Shown here: piece by piece, positions 1 to 7,759 of the stretch
Layout of the letters: every line of letters starts with the position of its first letter
Numbering within the stretch: position 1 is the stretch's first letter
Origin: JAXHUH01 sp034211175
Lineage (GTDB): Bacteria; Actinomycetota; Acidimicrobiia; Acidimicrobiales; CAIXPF01
Assembly: GCA_034211175.1 (NCBI GenBank)
Contig: JAXHUH010000179.1
Coordinates: 1 to 42,422, forward strand
Length of the DNA: 42,422 bases
Direction of reading: 5' to 3'
Program-made: the position numbers and the translations under genes
Notes under the pieces: model-generated
What the model was told of the DNA's origin: nothing
What the model saw: only the letters and a program-made list of their open reading frames with translations
Database searches by the model: none

Positions 1-28
1 GGCCGCACCACGGAGGGGGGGTGCGGCC
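1..28 (-). terminator. Hairpin downstream of the phosphodiesterase gene
   Basis: A perfect 9-bp inverted repeat (GGCCGCACC at 1-9, GGTGCGGCC at 20-28) with a 10-nt loop lies about 70 nt beyond the stop of the minus-strand gene that ends at 99. There is no T-tract, as is common for intrinsic terminators in high-GC actinobacteria. The window edge prevents seeing what follows. Bases 29-98 hold nothing else that I recognise. Confidence 0.5.
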
Positions 29-98
29 GACCGGGGGGCACGATCAGGCAACTCGGGCGGCGGGGCCACCCGACGGCGATCCCGGGAGGAGCGGGCGG

Positions 99-2552
99 TC
101 AGTCGAAGAGGGGCTCGGCCAGCTCGATCAGGACGAGCTCGTTGTCGTCGGGCGCATCCGAGCCGACGTGGCGACCGATGCTGAACGGGTAGTTGTTGTC
201 GTTCAGCACCGCGATCAGGTCGGGCCGCAGGATGGCGACGTCCTCGATGGTCACGAACGGGAAGGCGAAGCGCCCGCCACCAACGCCGACATCACCCTCC
301 TCCCCCGTTGCGAGGCCGTGGGGGTCGGCGATGTCGAGGAGGTCGACGACCAGCTCCTTGGTGACCGGCGTGCCCGGCTCGCCGAACGTGACCCGGTAGA
401 TGGCCTTGAAGCCGTCGAGGTCGCCCTGGCTGCTGTCGCGCTCGATCACGAGGCCCTCGGTGTCGGAGAACATCGTGAAGTCGCCGATGGCGCTGCCCCG
501 CTCGTTCAGCGGGTAGGTCCACGCCGCATCGGTGTAGGCGCCGGCCGCCAGGTCGAACTCGCTGATCAGCAGCTCCGTGCCCGGCTCGCCGTCGGCGCCG
601 AGGAGCGGCTTCTCGAGCAGCGGGTAGAGGTGGGTGCCCGAGGCGTTCAGCGCCATGCCCTCGAACCCGCCGCTGCCCTGGGCCGTGAACGGGTGCCCGA
701 GCGACGACTCGGTCGGGAAGAACATCCCGGCGGTCCACTCGGGGGTGTTGGGCTCCTCGGGCGCCGGGAAGCCGCCGAGCAGGTAGGCGGTGCGAATGGC
801 GGGGTACTGCTCCTGGGTGAGCAGCAGCGTCCGCCAGTCGAAGCTCTGGATGTCGACCCGCTCCTCCATGCCCCGGGCGGCCACGGTGCCGGCGAGGGCG
901 TCGACGAACGCCTGCGGGTCCCGCGTGGCGTCGGGTGCGGTGGCGTGGATCTTGGTCTCGATGTTGAACCGGACCTCGGCGGCGTTGGCCGCCTTGACCG
1001 CGGCGCCGTCGGTCGAGGCACCGGCGCCGGTCGTGTAGTAGGCGACGTAGAAGTCGACGAAGTCGAAGAGCTGGTCGACGGTCGGCATCACGTAGGGGTC
1101 GATGCCCGCGTCGGCGGCGAAGGCCGCGGCGACCGGGGTCGCCGCCGGGTCGGCGGTCTGCGGGGTGTCGTCGCGGATCACCCCGTCGCACACGAACCGC
1201 GCCTGGATCTCGGCGGCGGTCAGGTCCTTGATCAGGACCTCGTCCTGCTCGCCGTAGGCGGAGCCGTCGGCGTGGCGGCACGTGGCGGACCCGATCGCCG
1301 GGTCGTGGTCGAGCACGGACACGCCGTCCGCGGTGACGCCGGTGTCGGTCTCGAGCGTCGTCATCAGGTGGTCGAGCCCGGCCTCCATGGCCGGCAGCGT
1401 GTTCTCCGGTGCGAGGTCGCGGGCGCCGCGGTGGCCCTGCGCGTCGAACTGTGCGGCGTCGATGCGGCCGTCGTCGAGCAGGTAGTCGCCGGCGGTGCCG
1501 TCGCCGTCGGCGTCGAAGCCGGCGACGACCTCGTAGAGCAGGTCGGCCCGGTCGGAGATGATCCCGTCGACGCCGATGTCCATGAGCCGGGCCATCTCCG
1601 CGGGGTCGTTGACCGTCCACGGGATGACCGGGTGGCCGGCGGCGTGGAGCGCGGTGACGTCGACGACGTCGGGTATCGCCTCGGGGTCGGACGGGTCCGG
1701 GGCCTCGGCGCCCTCGGTCGTGTCCACGATCAGGGCGCGGTTCGGCGACAGGACCGGGGTTGCGGTCGAGCCGTTGAGCTCCGCATGGGTGCGGGCGGCG
1801 TTCATCCAGCGGATGGCGGCGGTCTCGATCGAGTACGGGTTCTCCGGCGCCCGGATGTCGCCCTCGCCCGACGGGTCGGGAAGGGAGATCGGCGGCTCGA
1901 TGAGCACGCCGTCGGCGTCGGTGTGGAGCAGGAACGGCCCGAACTCGTCGCCGAACCAGTACGTGCCGTCGGGGGCCCGCCGGAACGACTCGATGTCGAA
2001 GTCGGCGCCGGTGAGCCGGCGGCCCTCGGTGAACTGGTTGGTGATGGTCCAGGCGATGTGGCCGTCGGGGTCGGAGAGCGTGAAGACGTCCTCGACCTCG
2101 ATCGTGCCCCACCCCTGGGCGTTGCCGTCGGCGTCGGCGTAGGTCGGGTACGGGCGGATCGTGTACACCCGCAGCAGGTAGTCGGCCGAGTTGGTGAACC
2201 CGCCGAACCCGTTGTCCGACATGACCAGGTAGGTGCCGTCCCAGTAGCCGTCGACCTCGTTGCGGAGCACGGCCGAGAAGCCCTGGACGGGCTGGGCGTC
2301 GACGAACGGGACCTCGGCGTCCCCGAACGGGCCCTCGCCGATGAACCGCCCGGACGTCGGGCCCTCGGCAAACGTGTCCGCAGGGAGCACGGCCCGACCG
2401 ACCAGCGTCGCCTCCGGCCGGGTGTTCTCGGGCATGGCGGTGTCGGACTCGGGTGCGTCCTGCGCCCCGGCCGTGGCCGGCAGCACCAGGGTGACGCCCA
2501 GTGCGGCGACACCGGCCGCGAGGGCGCGACGAGACGGTCGTCGTGACGACAT
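99..2552 (-). CDS. Secreted phytase-like propeller / glycerophosphodiester phosphodiesterase
   Basis: This 817-aa exported protein probably releases phosphate or glycerol phosphate from phosphodiesters outside the cell. Residues 1-30 are a signal peptide with an Arg-Arg pair before the hydrophobic stretch (Tat-like) and an AGA cleavage site. Residues about 45-235 and 625-817 match the two halves of the 'esterase-like activity of phytase' propeller (SDNGFGGF near 112, GGFEGMAL near 628, VIERD near 702, LNDNNYPF near 783). Between them sits a glycerophosphodiesterase barrel with its expected catalytic residues: His374 in GHRG, PENT 382-385, Glu401/Asp403, His416, Glu532/Lys534 and QSF 569-571. 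The last barrel units (PWTVN 311-315, GVDGIISDR 327-335) come before the first, so the barrel order is permuted. ATG 2552 has a GGAAGGA ribosome site. Which substrate is used cannot be told from sequence. Confidence 0.85.
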   Translation of the reverse strand: MSSRRPSRRALAAGVAALGVTLVLPATAGAQDAPESDTAMPENTRPEATLVGRAVLPADTFAEGPTSGRFIGEGPFGDAEVPFVDAQPVQGFSAVLRNEVDGYWDGTYLVMSDNGFGGFTNSADYLLRVYTIRPYPTYADADGNAQGWGTIEVEDVFTLSDPDGHIAWTITNQFTEGRRLTGADFDIESFRRAPDGTYWFGDEFGPFLLHTDADGVLIEPPISLPDPSGEGDIRAPENPYSIETAAIRWMNAARTHAELNGSTATPVLSPNRALIVDTTEGAEAPDPSDPEAIPDVVDVTALHAAGHPVIPWTVNDPAEMARLMDIGVDGIISDRADLLYEVVAGFDADGDGTAGDYLLDDGRIDAAQFDAQGHRGARDLAPENTLPAMEAGLDHLMTTLETDTGVTADGVSVLDHDPAIGSATCRHADGSAYGEQDEVLIKDLTAAEIQARFVCDGVIRDDTPQTADPAATPVAAAFAADAGIDPYVMPTVDQLFDFVDFYVAYYTTGAGASTDGAAVKAANAAEVRFNIETKIHATAPDATRDPQAFVDALAGTVAARGMEERVDIQSFDWRTLLLTQEQYPAIRTAYLLGGFPAPEEPNTPEWTAGMFFPTESSLGHPFTAQGSGGFEGMALNASGTHLYPLLEKPLLGADGEPGTELLISEFDLAAGAYTDAAWTYPLNERGSAIGDFTMFSDTEGLVIERDSSQGDLDGFKAIYRVTFGEPGTPVTKELVVDLLDIADPHGLATGEEGDVGVGGGRFAFPFVTIEDVAILRPDLIAVLNDNNYPFSIGRHVGSDAPDDNELVLIELAEPLFD

Positions 2553-2644
2553 GGTGGGTCCTTCCCCGTCGAGGAGTCGGCCGACGGTGGCGACGCCGGC
2601 CGCGCATCACGCTCTGCATCGGCGGGCCGGAGCCCGCCGCCGGG

Positions 2645-2677
2645 AACGTAGGGACGGGAGATGAACGGTTCGTGACC
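2645..2677 (-). promoter_or_regulatory. Candidate PHO box and -10 of the phosphodiesterase gene
   Basis: Read on the minus strand, GGTCACGAACC (2677-2667) and GTTCATCTCCC (2666-2656) are two contiguous 11-mers resembling the Streptomyces PhoP direct-repeat unit GKTCAYYYRSS (my count is 9/11 and 10/11). Five bases further comes TACGTT (2650-2645), a plausible -10. The repeats therefore occupy the -35 region, the usual position for PhoP activation. The start codon is about 85 nt from the predicted transcript start. Assignment to PhoP is inference from the motif and from the phosphatase-type product. Confidence 0.5.
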
Positions 2678-2771
2678 CCACGGCGGCGGGGGTGGGAAGG
2701 CCGACGGAACCTCGCGCCTGCAACCACGTCAGAGATGGGTGCCGGCCCTCGGCACGACCCGACGGGACCGG

Positions 2772-3296
2772 TCAGGCGACGCGATCGCTCGAGCCCGGGG
2801 CGACCGGCCGCTCGGCGACGAGATCACCGTCCTCGTCCGCGACCCGGAACCCGGAGCGCTCGAGGAACGACGACACCCGGGCGGCGTCGACGAGGCGCTC
2901 GGCGGGGCCGACGAGGACGCGCAACGTGTCGCACCCGAGCCAGTAGCCCCCGGCCATCGCCCGACCGAGAAGGCCGGTTCCGACGCCGCGGCCCCGGTGG
3001 CCGTGAGCCACGACGAGGTGGCCGATCAGCGCGACGTGGCCGTCGGGGCGGCGGGGATCGGCGCCGAGGCGGCGGACCCCGGCGACCCCGACGACGCGGC
3101 CCTCGACGCGGGCGACCAGCAGCCGACCGCGCGGTGCGTCGTAGGTCGCGGCGGCGTCGGCCAGCCCGGGACCGACGAGCGCCACCGCGGCGTCGAGGTC
3201 GGCGACGCCTCGGACCGTGCGGATCGACGGATGGGCACGCGCCGTGGTGCTCGTCGCCCAGAGGCTGGTCCGGTGCTGGGGTGCGGTGACGGTCAC
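2772..3296 (-). CDS. GNAT-family N-acetyltransferase
   Basis: This 174-aa protein has the GNAT fold signature: a beta strand LIGHLVVAH followed by the acetyl-CoA loop HRGRGVGTGLL (motif A, R-x-x-G-x-G). It should transfer an acyl group from acyl-CoA to an amine, but the acceptor is unknown. I place the start at GTG 3296 because AAGGAG (3307-3302) lies 5 nt upstream; the reading frame is open to 3377, but that extension is low-complexity. The neighbouring gene at 3411-3992 is a related GNAT, and both carry a W/Y-W-L-G-C-x-x-L-R segment near the C-terminus, so the pair probably arose by duplication. Confidence 0.75.
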   Translation of the reverse strand: MTVTAPQHRTSLWATSTTARAHPSIRTVRGVADLDAAVALVGPGLADAAATYDAPRGRLLVARVEGRVVGVAGVRRLGADPRRPDGHVALIGHLVVAHGHRGRGVGTGLLGRAMAGGYWLGCDTLRVLVGPAERLVDAARVSSFLERSGFRVADEDGDLVAERPVAPGSSDRVA

Positions 3297-3303
3297 GGCG
3301 GCT

Positions 3304-3323
3304 CCTTGTCCTCTCCGACAAGG
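3304..3323 (-). promoter_or_regulatory. Hairpin covering the ribosome binding site of the first GNAT gene
   Basis: CCTTGTC (3304-3310) and GACAAGG (3317-3323) form a perfect 7-bp stem with a 6-nt loop. On the minus strand the stem contains most of the AAGGAG ribosome site used by GTG 3296, so folding would hide it. Whether this is regulatory is not known. Confidence 0.4.
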
Positions 3324-3367
3324 GTGAGCCGTGCGGTACAGATCGCCTACGGGGAAGATCCCCATCC

Positions 3368-3404
3368 CCACCCCCACCCCACCTCCACGAGAGGGAGGGG
3401 GTGG
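3368..3404 (-). terminator. Weak hairpin between the two GNAT genes
   Basis: CCACCCCC (3368-3375) can pair with GGGGGTGG (3397-3404) across a 21-nt loop, just after the stop of the upstream GNAT gene. The C-rich and G-rich tracts make chance pairing likely, so this is only a possible terminator. Confidence 0.25.
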
Positions 3405-3410
3405 CGTGGG

Positions 3411-3992
3411 TCACGCCGGGCGGGCCGTCTCCTCGCCGTCGAGCGCGACCTCCAGCCACCGGCGGTCGTGGCCGCCGAGCGCCGGATCGGGGCGAACGGA
3501 GCGGAACCCGAGGCGCTCGAGCGTGGCGCGGTCCTCGTCGCCGAGCCCGCGGTCGGCGTCGAGGCGCAGCCGCTGGCAACCGAGCCACCACGTGGCGACC
3601 ATGACCCGGTCGAGCAGGAGGTCCAGCGCCCCGCTGGCCCGGGCGTGGGGCCGGACGTAGAGCCAGTGGAGCTCGCCGACCTCGTCCACCCGGCCGACCG
3701 AGCTGTGGCGCCCGGCGCGCCGCACCGCGGCGACGCCGACCGGGCGGTCCCCGACGGTGGCGAGCAGCAGCCGCCCGTGCGGGTGGGTGCAGCGGCGGAC
3801 GACATCGGACGTGACCGGGCCCGCAGTGCGGTCCTCACCGCGGGGGCCGAGCGATCGGCGGTGCTCGGTGACCAGCTCCGCGGCGTGGCGCAGATCGTCA
3901 GCCATCCGGGCGGTGCGCACCTCGGGTGAGGAGGCGCGCCTCGTCGTCGACGTCCAGATCTCGGCCAGCCGGTTCGTCAGGGCCGTGGGCAA
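3411..3992 (-). CDS. GNAT-family acetyltransferase, second copy
   Basis: A protein of about 193 aa of GNAT type. The strand LHWLYVRPHARASGALDLL matches the acetyl-CoA binding strand and loop, although the usual G-x-G loop is degenerate (HARASGA). WWLGCQRLRL parallels the same segment in the neighbouring GNAT. The frame is open to 4088, but the upstream part looks non-coding. I prefer TTG 3992, which has GGGAGG 7 nt upstream; no ATG or GTG nearby has a comparable ribosome site. Substrate unknown. The degenerate loop could mean altered CoA binding. Confidence 0.6.
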   Translation of the reverse strand: MPTALTNRLAEIWTSTTRRASSPEVRTARMADDLRHAAELVTEHRRSLGPRGEDRTAGPVTSDVVRRCTHPHGRLLLATVGDRPVGVAAVRRAGRHSSVGRVDEVGELHWLYVRPHARASGALDLLLDRVMVATWWLGCQRLRLDADRGLGDEDRATLERLGFRSVRPDPALGGHDRRWLEVALDGEETARPA

Positions 3993-4128
3993 TGGGGAAC
4001 CTCCCGCGCTCGACCCGGCGCCGTGTGCACGACGCCGATCGGTGTCTCGTCCCTCATGTGGACGATCGGGATCCGCCATCGGTTCCATCTCCTCTGCGCG
4101 CCGCCACCACGCTGTCCGCCGTCCGCGC

Positions 4129-4134
4129 TAGGGT
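4129..4134 (+). promoter_or_regulatory. Candidate -10 of the thiamine operon
   Basis: TAGGGT lies just before the TPP riboswitch. With the usual 6-7 nt gap, transcription would begin near 4141, at the 5' edge of the aptamer. No clear -35 is visible. Confidence 0.45.
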
Positions 4135-4140
4135 CGCCTC

Positions 4141-4254
4141 CCAAGACACCCGCGGGGAGCTCGGGCGAGCCGGGCTGAGAGGGTGGCCACACCACACACG
4201 TGGTGCCGCCACCGACCCACGAACCTGATCCGGATAATGCCGGCGAAGGGAGGG
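4141..4254 (+). promoter_or_regulatory. TPP riboswitch (THI element)
   Basis: The aptamer shows the diagnostic conserved blocks: CTGAGA at 4175-4180 next to the P3 stem, ACCTGATC at 4223-4230, GGATAATGCCGGCGAAGGGA at 4232-4251 including the P5 stem (CCGG / CCGG), and a variable P3a stem (GGTGG ... CCACC with CACCAC / GTGGTG) at about 4182-4213. It binds thiamine pyrophosphate and should switch off the four downstream transport genes when TPP is plentiful. The expression platform would lie in 4255-4378. There, ACGGTT (4314-4319) can pair with AACCGT (4355-4360) next to the GGAGG at 4365-4369, so control of translation is plausible. Confidence 0.93.
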
Positions 4255-4378
4255 ATCGTGCGCGTTCGCGCTCTCATTGTGGCTCTCGGCAGCGTCGGAA
4301 CCGACGTGTCGGCACGGTTGTCGTTCACGACGGGTCGTCGTTTCGTTCCCGCAGAACCGTTGCCGGAGGTTTGAGCAC

Positions 4379-4669
4379 GTGCTCGTGGAGATCCAGGTCC
4401 TGCCGCGCCCGTCGGGCACCCCCGACGCGCCCTACGCCAACGTCGATCGCGCCATCGCCCTCGCCCGCGAGGCCGGGGTGCGCTTCGAGGTCGGCGCCAT
4501 GGGCACCGTGCTGGAGGGCGAGCCCGACCAGCTGTGGCCGCTCGTGCGGGCGATGCACGAGAGCTGCCTGGCGGCCGGCGCCGACCACACGATGACCATG
4601 ATCAAGGTCGCCGAGCGGAGCGGCGCCGACGCGACCATCGACGAGCTGACCGCCGCGCACCGGACGTGA
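4379..4669 (+). CDS. MTH1187/YkoF-family thiamine-binding protein
   Basis: A 96-aa cytoplasmic protein of the MTH1187 (DUF77/YkoF-like) family, which binds thiamine or related pyrimidines in a ferredoxin-like fold. Recognisable segments are VEIQVLPRPSG at the start, the helix VDRAIALAREAG, the strand EVGAMGTVLEG and the strand TMTMIKVAERSG at the end. GTG 4379 is chosen because GGAGG at 4365-4369 precedes it; the frame extends upstream into the riboswitch platform without a family match. It is the first gene after the TPP riboswitch and overlaps the permease gene by GTGA, so it is translated together with the transporter. It may deliver or sense the transported vitamin. Confidence 0.85.
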   Translation: MLVEIQVLPRPSGTPDAPYANVDRAIALAREAGVRFEVGAMGTVLEGEPDQLWPLVRAMHESCLAAGADHTMTMIKVAERSGADATIDELTAAHRT

Positions 4670-5505
4670 CGGCCACCGCGCCGGCCGAGTCCGACGCGGC
4701 GACCGAGACCGACCCGCCCGAGCACACCACGCGGCGACGCCGGGCGACCACGACGTGGCTGCCCCCGCTGGCGTTCTGCGCGCTGGCCATCGCCGGCTGG
4801 GAGCTCTACGTGCGGTCGCGAGGCATCGCCGACTACGTGCTGCCGGCCCCGTCGACCGTCGCCGTCGAGGCGGTGCACATGGCACCGGAGCTGCCCCGCC
4901 ACGTCCGGGCGACCGCCACCGCCGCCCTGTGGGGCCTGGTGGTCTCGGTGGTCTCCGGGGTCACCATCGCGATGACGATGGCGGCCTGGCCCCTGGCCCG
5001 CCGGGCGCTGTACCCGGTCCTGGTCGCGTCCCAGACCGTTCCCGGCATCGTGGTGGCCCCGATCCTGGTCGTGTGGCTCGGCTTCGGGATGCTCCCGAAG
5101 GTCCTGGTCGTCGTCCTCGTCGGCTTCTTCCCGGTCGCGGTCGCGACCTTCGAGGGCCTCGCCGGCGCCGACCGGGAGCGGATGGAGCTGATCCGCGGCA
5201 TGGGCGGTGGGCGCCGTGACGTGCTGCGCCTCGTCCAGCTCCCCGAGGCACTCCCCGGCGCGTTCGCCGGGATCCGCATCGCCGCGACCTACGCCACCGT
5301 CGGCGCCGTCATCGGCGAGTGGATGGGCACGAGCGAGGGCCTCGGGCTGGTCATGACCCGGGCCCAGCGGGCCTTTCGCGCCGACCGCGTCTTCGTCGCC
5401 ATCGTGGCCGTCGCCCTGCTCAGCCTCGCCCTGTTCGGCCTCGTCGAGCTGGCGTCACGCCTGACGATGCCGTGGCGACGCGCCGAACGTCCCCGTACCC
5501 GATGA
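4666..5505 (+). CDS. thiX: ABC transporter permease, thiamine precursor uptake (ThiX-like)
   Basis: A 279-aa inner-membrane permease of the binding-protein-dependent type. Hydrophobic segments cover residues about 31-48, 85-107, 118-140, 144-162, 207-225 and 243-262. The EAA loop that contacts the ATPase spans about 163-198 (EGLAGADRERMELIRGMGGG and following). GTG 4666 overlaps the upstream stop as GTGA. The riboswitch and the NMT1-type binding protein downstream mark it as the channel for hydroxymethylpyrimidine or another thiamine precursor. The name thiX rests on this context, because permeases of this family for sulfonates or nitrate look alike. Confidence 0.85.
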   Translation: MTATAPAESDAATETDPPEHTTRRRRATTTWLPPLAFCALAIAGWELYVRSRGIADYVLPAPSTVAVEAVHMAPELPRHVRATATAALWGLVVSVVSGVTIAMTMAAWPLARRALYPVLVASQTVPGIVVAPILVVWLGFGMLPKVLVVVLVGFFPVAVATFEGLAGADRERMELIRGMGGGRRDVLRLVQLPEALPGAFAGIRIAATYATVGAVIGEWMGTSEGLGLVMTRAQRAFRADRVFVAIVAVALLSLALFGLVELASRLTMPWRRAERPRTR

Positions 5506-5587
5506 ACCCACCCGACCGGGGCACCGGCCGTGGTCGCACCGCGCCCGCCGGTCCCCCACCACTGCGTTCCGCCGGAGGATCCCAGCC

Positions 5588-6772
5588 ATGAACGAACGAT
5601 CGACCACCCCCAACCGCCGCCGGGCGGGCACCGGCACGACCGGGACCGCGCTCGCCGCGCTCGCCGCTCTGGCCGTGCTCGTCGCCGCGTGCGGCGACGA
5701 CGACGCCACCGACGCCGCGGCCACGACCACCACGGCGTCGGGGAGCGCCACGACCGACGGCGACGCCGCCACGACGACCACCGGGGACGGGGGCGACGAG
5801 GGCCCGGCGGAGACGACCGGGGCGACACTCGTGCTCAACTGGACGCCCAACGCCCACCACCTGGGCGTCTACGCCGCCCAGCACGAGGGCTGGTACGCGG
5901 ATGCCGGGATCGACCTCGAGATCCTCGAGCCGACCGCGGCGGGGGTCGCGCAGGCCATCGGCACCGGCGACGCCGAGTTCGGCATCTCGGTCGCCGAGTC
6001 GGTCATCCCCGCCCGGGCCGAGGGCGTGCCGATCGTGTCGATCGCCACGATCCTGCCGGTGAACGACTCGGTCATGATGTCGCTGCCCGAGGACGGGATC
6101 ACCGCCCCCGCCGATCTCGCCGGCAAGGAGTACGGCGGCTACGGCGGCAGCCTCGAGACCGAGCTGGTGAACCGGCTCGTCTCCTGCGACGGCGGCGATC
6201 CCGACGAGGTCGCCATGACGGAGGTCGGCAACGTCGACTACCTCTCCGGGCTCGAGGCCGACCGGTTCGACTTCGTCTGGGTGTTCGAGGGCTGGGACGG
6301 CCTCCGGGCCGAGGTCGTCGAGGGCCGCGACGTCGACTACGTCCGCTTCTCCGACCACCTCGACTGCATCCCGAACTGGTACACGCCGCTGTTCATCACC
6401 AGCGAGGACCTGATCGAGAACGACCCGGCCCTCGTGCAGGCGTTCATGGACGCCACGGCCCAGGGCTACGAGCTGGCCATGGAGGACCCGGCGGCCGCGG
6501 CCGACGCGATGTTGGACCTGGTGCCCGAGATGGACGAGCAGCTCATCCGGGCCGCCGCCGAGTACCACGCGCCGCTGTTCGCCGCCGACGGCTCGCCGTT
6601 CGGGGCCCAGGAGCGCGACGTGTGGGCGTCGTTCGACGAGTTCCTCGTCGAGGCGGGCCTCACGGAGCAGCCGAGCGAGATCGACGACGCGTTCACCAAC
6701 GACTTCGTCCTCGTCGACGGCGGGGACGTCGACGAGGACGAGGACGCCGACGGGGACACGGCCGACGAGTGA
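5588..6772 (+). CDS. thiY: NMT1/THI5-like substrate-binding lipoprotein (ThiY-like)
   Basis: A 394-aa extracytoplasmic lipoprotein. The signal peptide ends in the lipobox V32-A-A-C35, and a Thr/Ala/Asp-rich linker (36-78) leads to the NMT1/THI5 domain. That domain opens with LNWTPNAHHLGVY (83-95), the typical start of pyrimidine-precursor binding proteins, followed by GDAEFGISVAES (127-138). The C-terminus is an acidic tail (VDEDEDADGDTADE). It should capture hydroxymethylpyrimidine or a breakdown product of thiamine and pass it to the permease. ATG 5588 has GGAGG upstream. The 82-nt gap after the permease gene holds no terminator that I can see. Confidence 0.88.
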   Translation: MNERSTTPNRRRAGTGTTGTALAALAALAVLVAACGDDDATDAAATTTTASGSATTDGDAATTTTGDGGDEGPAETTGATLVLNWTPNAHHLGVYAAQHEGWYADAGIDLEILEPTAAGVAQAIGTGDAEFGISVAESVIPARAEGVPIVSIATILPVNDSVMMSLPEDGITAPADLAGKEYGGYGGSLETELVNRLVSCDGGDPDEVAMTEVGNVDYLSGLEADRFDFVWVFEGWDGLRAEVVEGRDVDYVRFSDHLDCIPNWYTPLFITSEDLIENDPALVQAFMDATAQGYELAMEDPAAAADAMLDLVPEMDEQLIRAAAEYHAPLFAADGSPFGAQERDVWASFDEFLVEAGLTEQPSEIDDAFTNDFVLVDGGDVDEDEDADGDTADE

Positions 6773-6794
6773 CACCCCGACCGAGCTGGCGATC

Positions 6795-7586
6795 ATGAGC
6801 GATCCGTCGGGCGGTCACGCACCACCGGGACGGGCCGGCGCGAGCGTCGAGATCGCCCGACTCAGCCACACGTTCGCCGGCGACCCCCCGGTGCCGACCC
6901 TCGACGACGTGTCGTTGCGGGCGGCACCCGGGGAGTTCGTCGCCATCGTCGGACCGAGCGGCTGCGGGAAGTCGACGTTGCTGCGGGTGCTCGCGGGGCT
7001 CGTCGTACCCGACCGGGGACGCTGCGAGGTCGACGGCACGTCGACGATCGACCGGCCCGGCGCGGTGGCGTGGCAGCCCCAGCGGGACCTGCTCATCCCG
7101 TCGCGCCGGGTGCTGGCCAACGCCACGGTCGGCGCCGAGATCGGTGGGGTGGACCGGGCCGAGGCCCGCCGGCGGGCCATCGCCCTGCTGGACCGCTTCG
7201 GCCTCGGCGGCTTCGAGCGGGCCTGGCCGAGCGAGCTCAGCGGCGGCATGCGCCAGCGGGTCGCGCTCCTGCGCACCTTCCTCCAGCCCCGGCCGATCCT
7301 GCTGCTCGACGAGCCGTTCGGCGCCCTGGACGCGCTCACCCGGCGCGACCTCCAGCAGTGGCTCCAGGGGGTGTGGGCGTCCGACGGCCGCACGGTGATG
7401 CTCGTGACCCACGATGTCGACGAGGCGATCACCCTCGCTGATCGGGTCGTCGTGCTGTCGCCGCGCCCGGCCCGCGTCCTCGCCGACGAGGCGATCGACC
7501 TGGGCCGGCCCCGCCGGCCCGACGACGTCACCGATCCGCGCTTCGTCGAGCACAAGCGTGCCGTGCTCGCCGCACTCGGCGGCTGA
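6795..7586 (+). CDS. thiZ: ABC transporter ATP-binding protein (ThiZ-like)
   Basis: A 263-aa ATPase with every nucleotide-binding motif: Walker A GPSGCGKST (53-61), Q-loop WQPQRD (93-98), signature LSGGMRQR (148-155), Walker B ILLLDEP (168-174), D-loop GALD and H-loop His206. It powers the ThiX permease and belongs to the nitrate/sulfonate/taurine subfamily that includes ThiZ. It starts 22 nt after the binding-protein gene and completes the riboswitch-controlled operon. Its ribosome site is weak. Confidence 0.88.
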   Translation: MSDPSGGHAPPGRAGASVEIARLSHTFAGDPPVPTLDDVSLRAAPGEFVAIVGPSGCGKSTLLRVLAGLVVPDRGRCEVDGTSTIDRPGAVAWQPQRDLLIPSRRVLANATVGAEIGGVDRAEARRRAIALLDRFGLGGFERAWPSELSGGMRQRVALLRTFLQPRPILLLDEPFGALDALTRRDLQQWLQGVWASDGRTVMLVTHDVDEAITLADRVVVLSPRPARVLADEAIDLGRPRRPDDVTDPRFVEHKRAVLAALGG

Positions 7587-7596
7587 CCTGGGCTGC

Positions 7597-7609
7597 CGCC
7601 CGTCGGGCG
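7597..7609 (+). terminator. Short hairpin after the thiamine operon
   Basis: CGCCC / GGGCG with a 3-nt loop lies 10 nt past the stop of the ATPase gene. The stem is short and has no T-tract, so support is weak. The remainder of 7610-7759 shows no gene or clear site. Confidence 0.3.
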
Positions 7610-7759
7610 CGACAACCGATCGCAACGACTTCGCGCGACATCGAACGGTCAAGTCGCGTCCGGGTCGCTCCGACAACTTCGCCGTACGCCTCGCGCTTTC
7701 TGCGACGGGGATCATCCCCCCGAGGTCGGGGTGGCGGAGGAACGGACGAGGAACGACAC

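Noticed and set aside
21..2546. An 841-codon plus-strand frame opposite the phosphodiesterase gene
   Set aside because: Low-complexity Arg/Gly/Val sequence with no signal peptide or motif. The minus strand encodes a recognisable enzyme.
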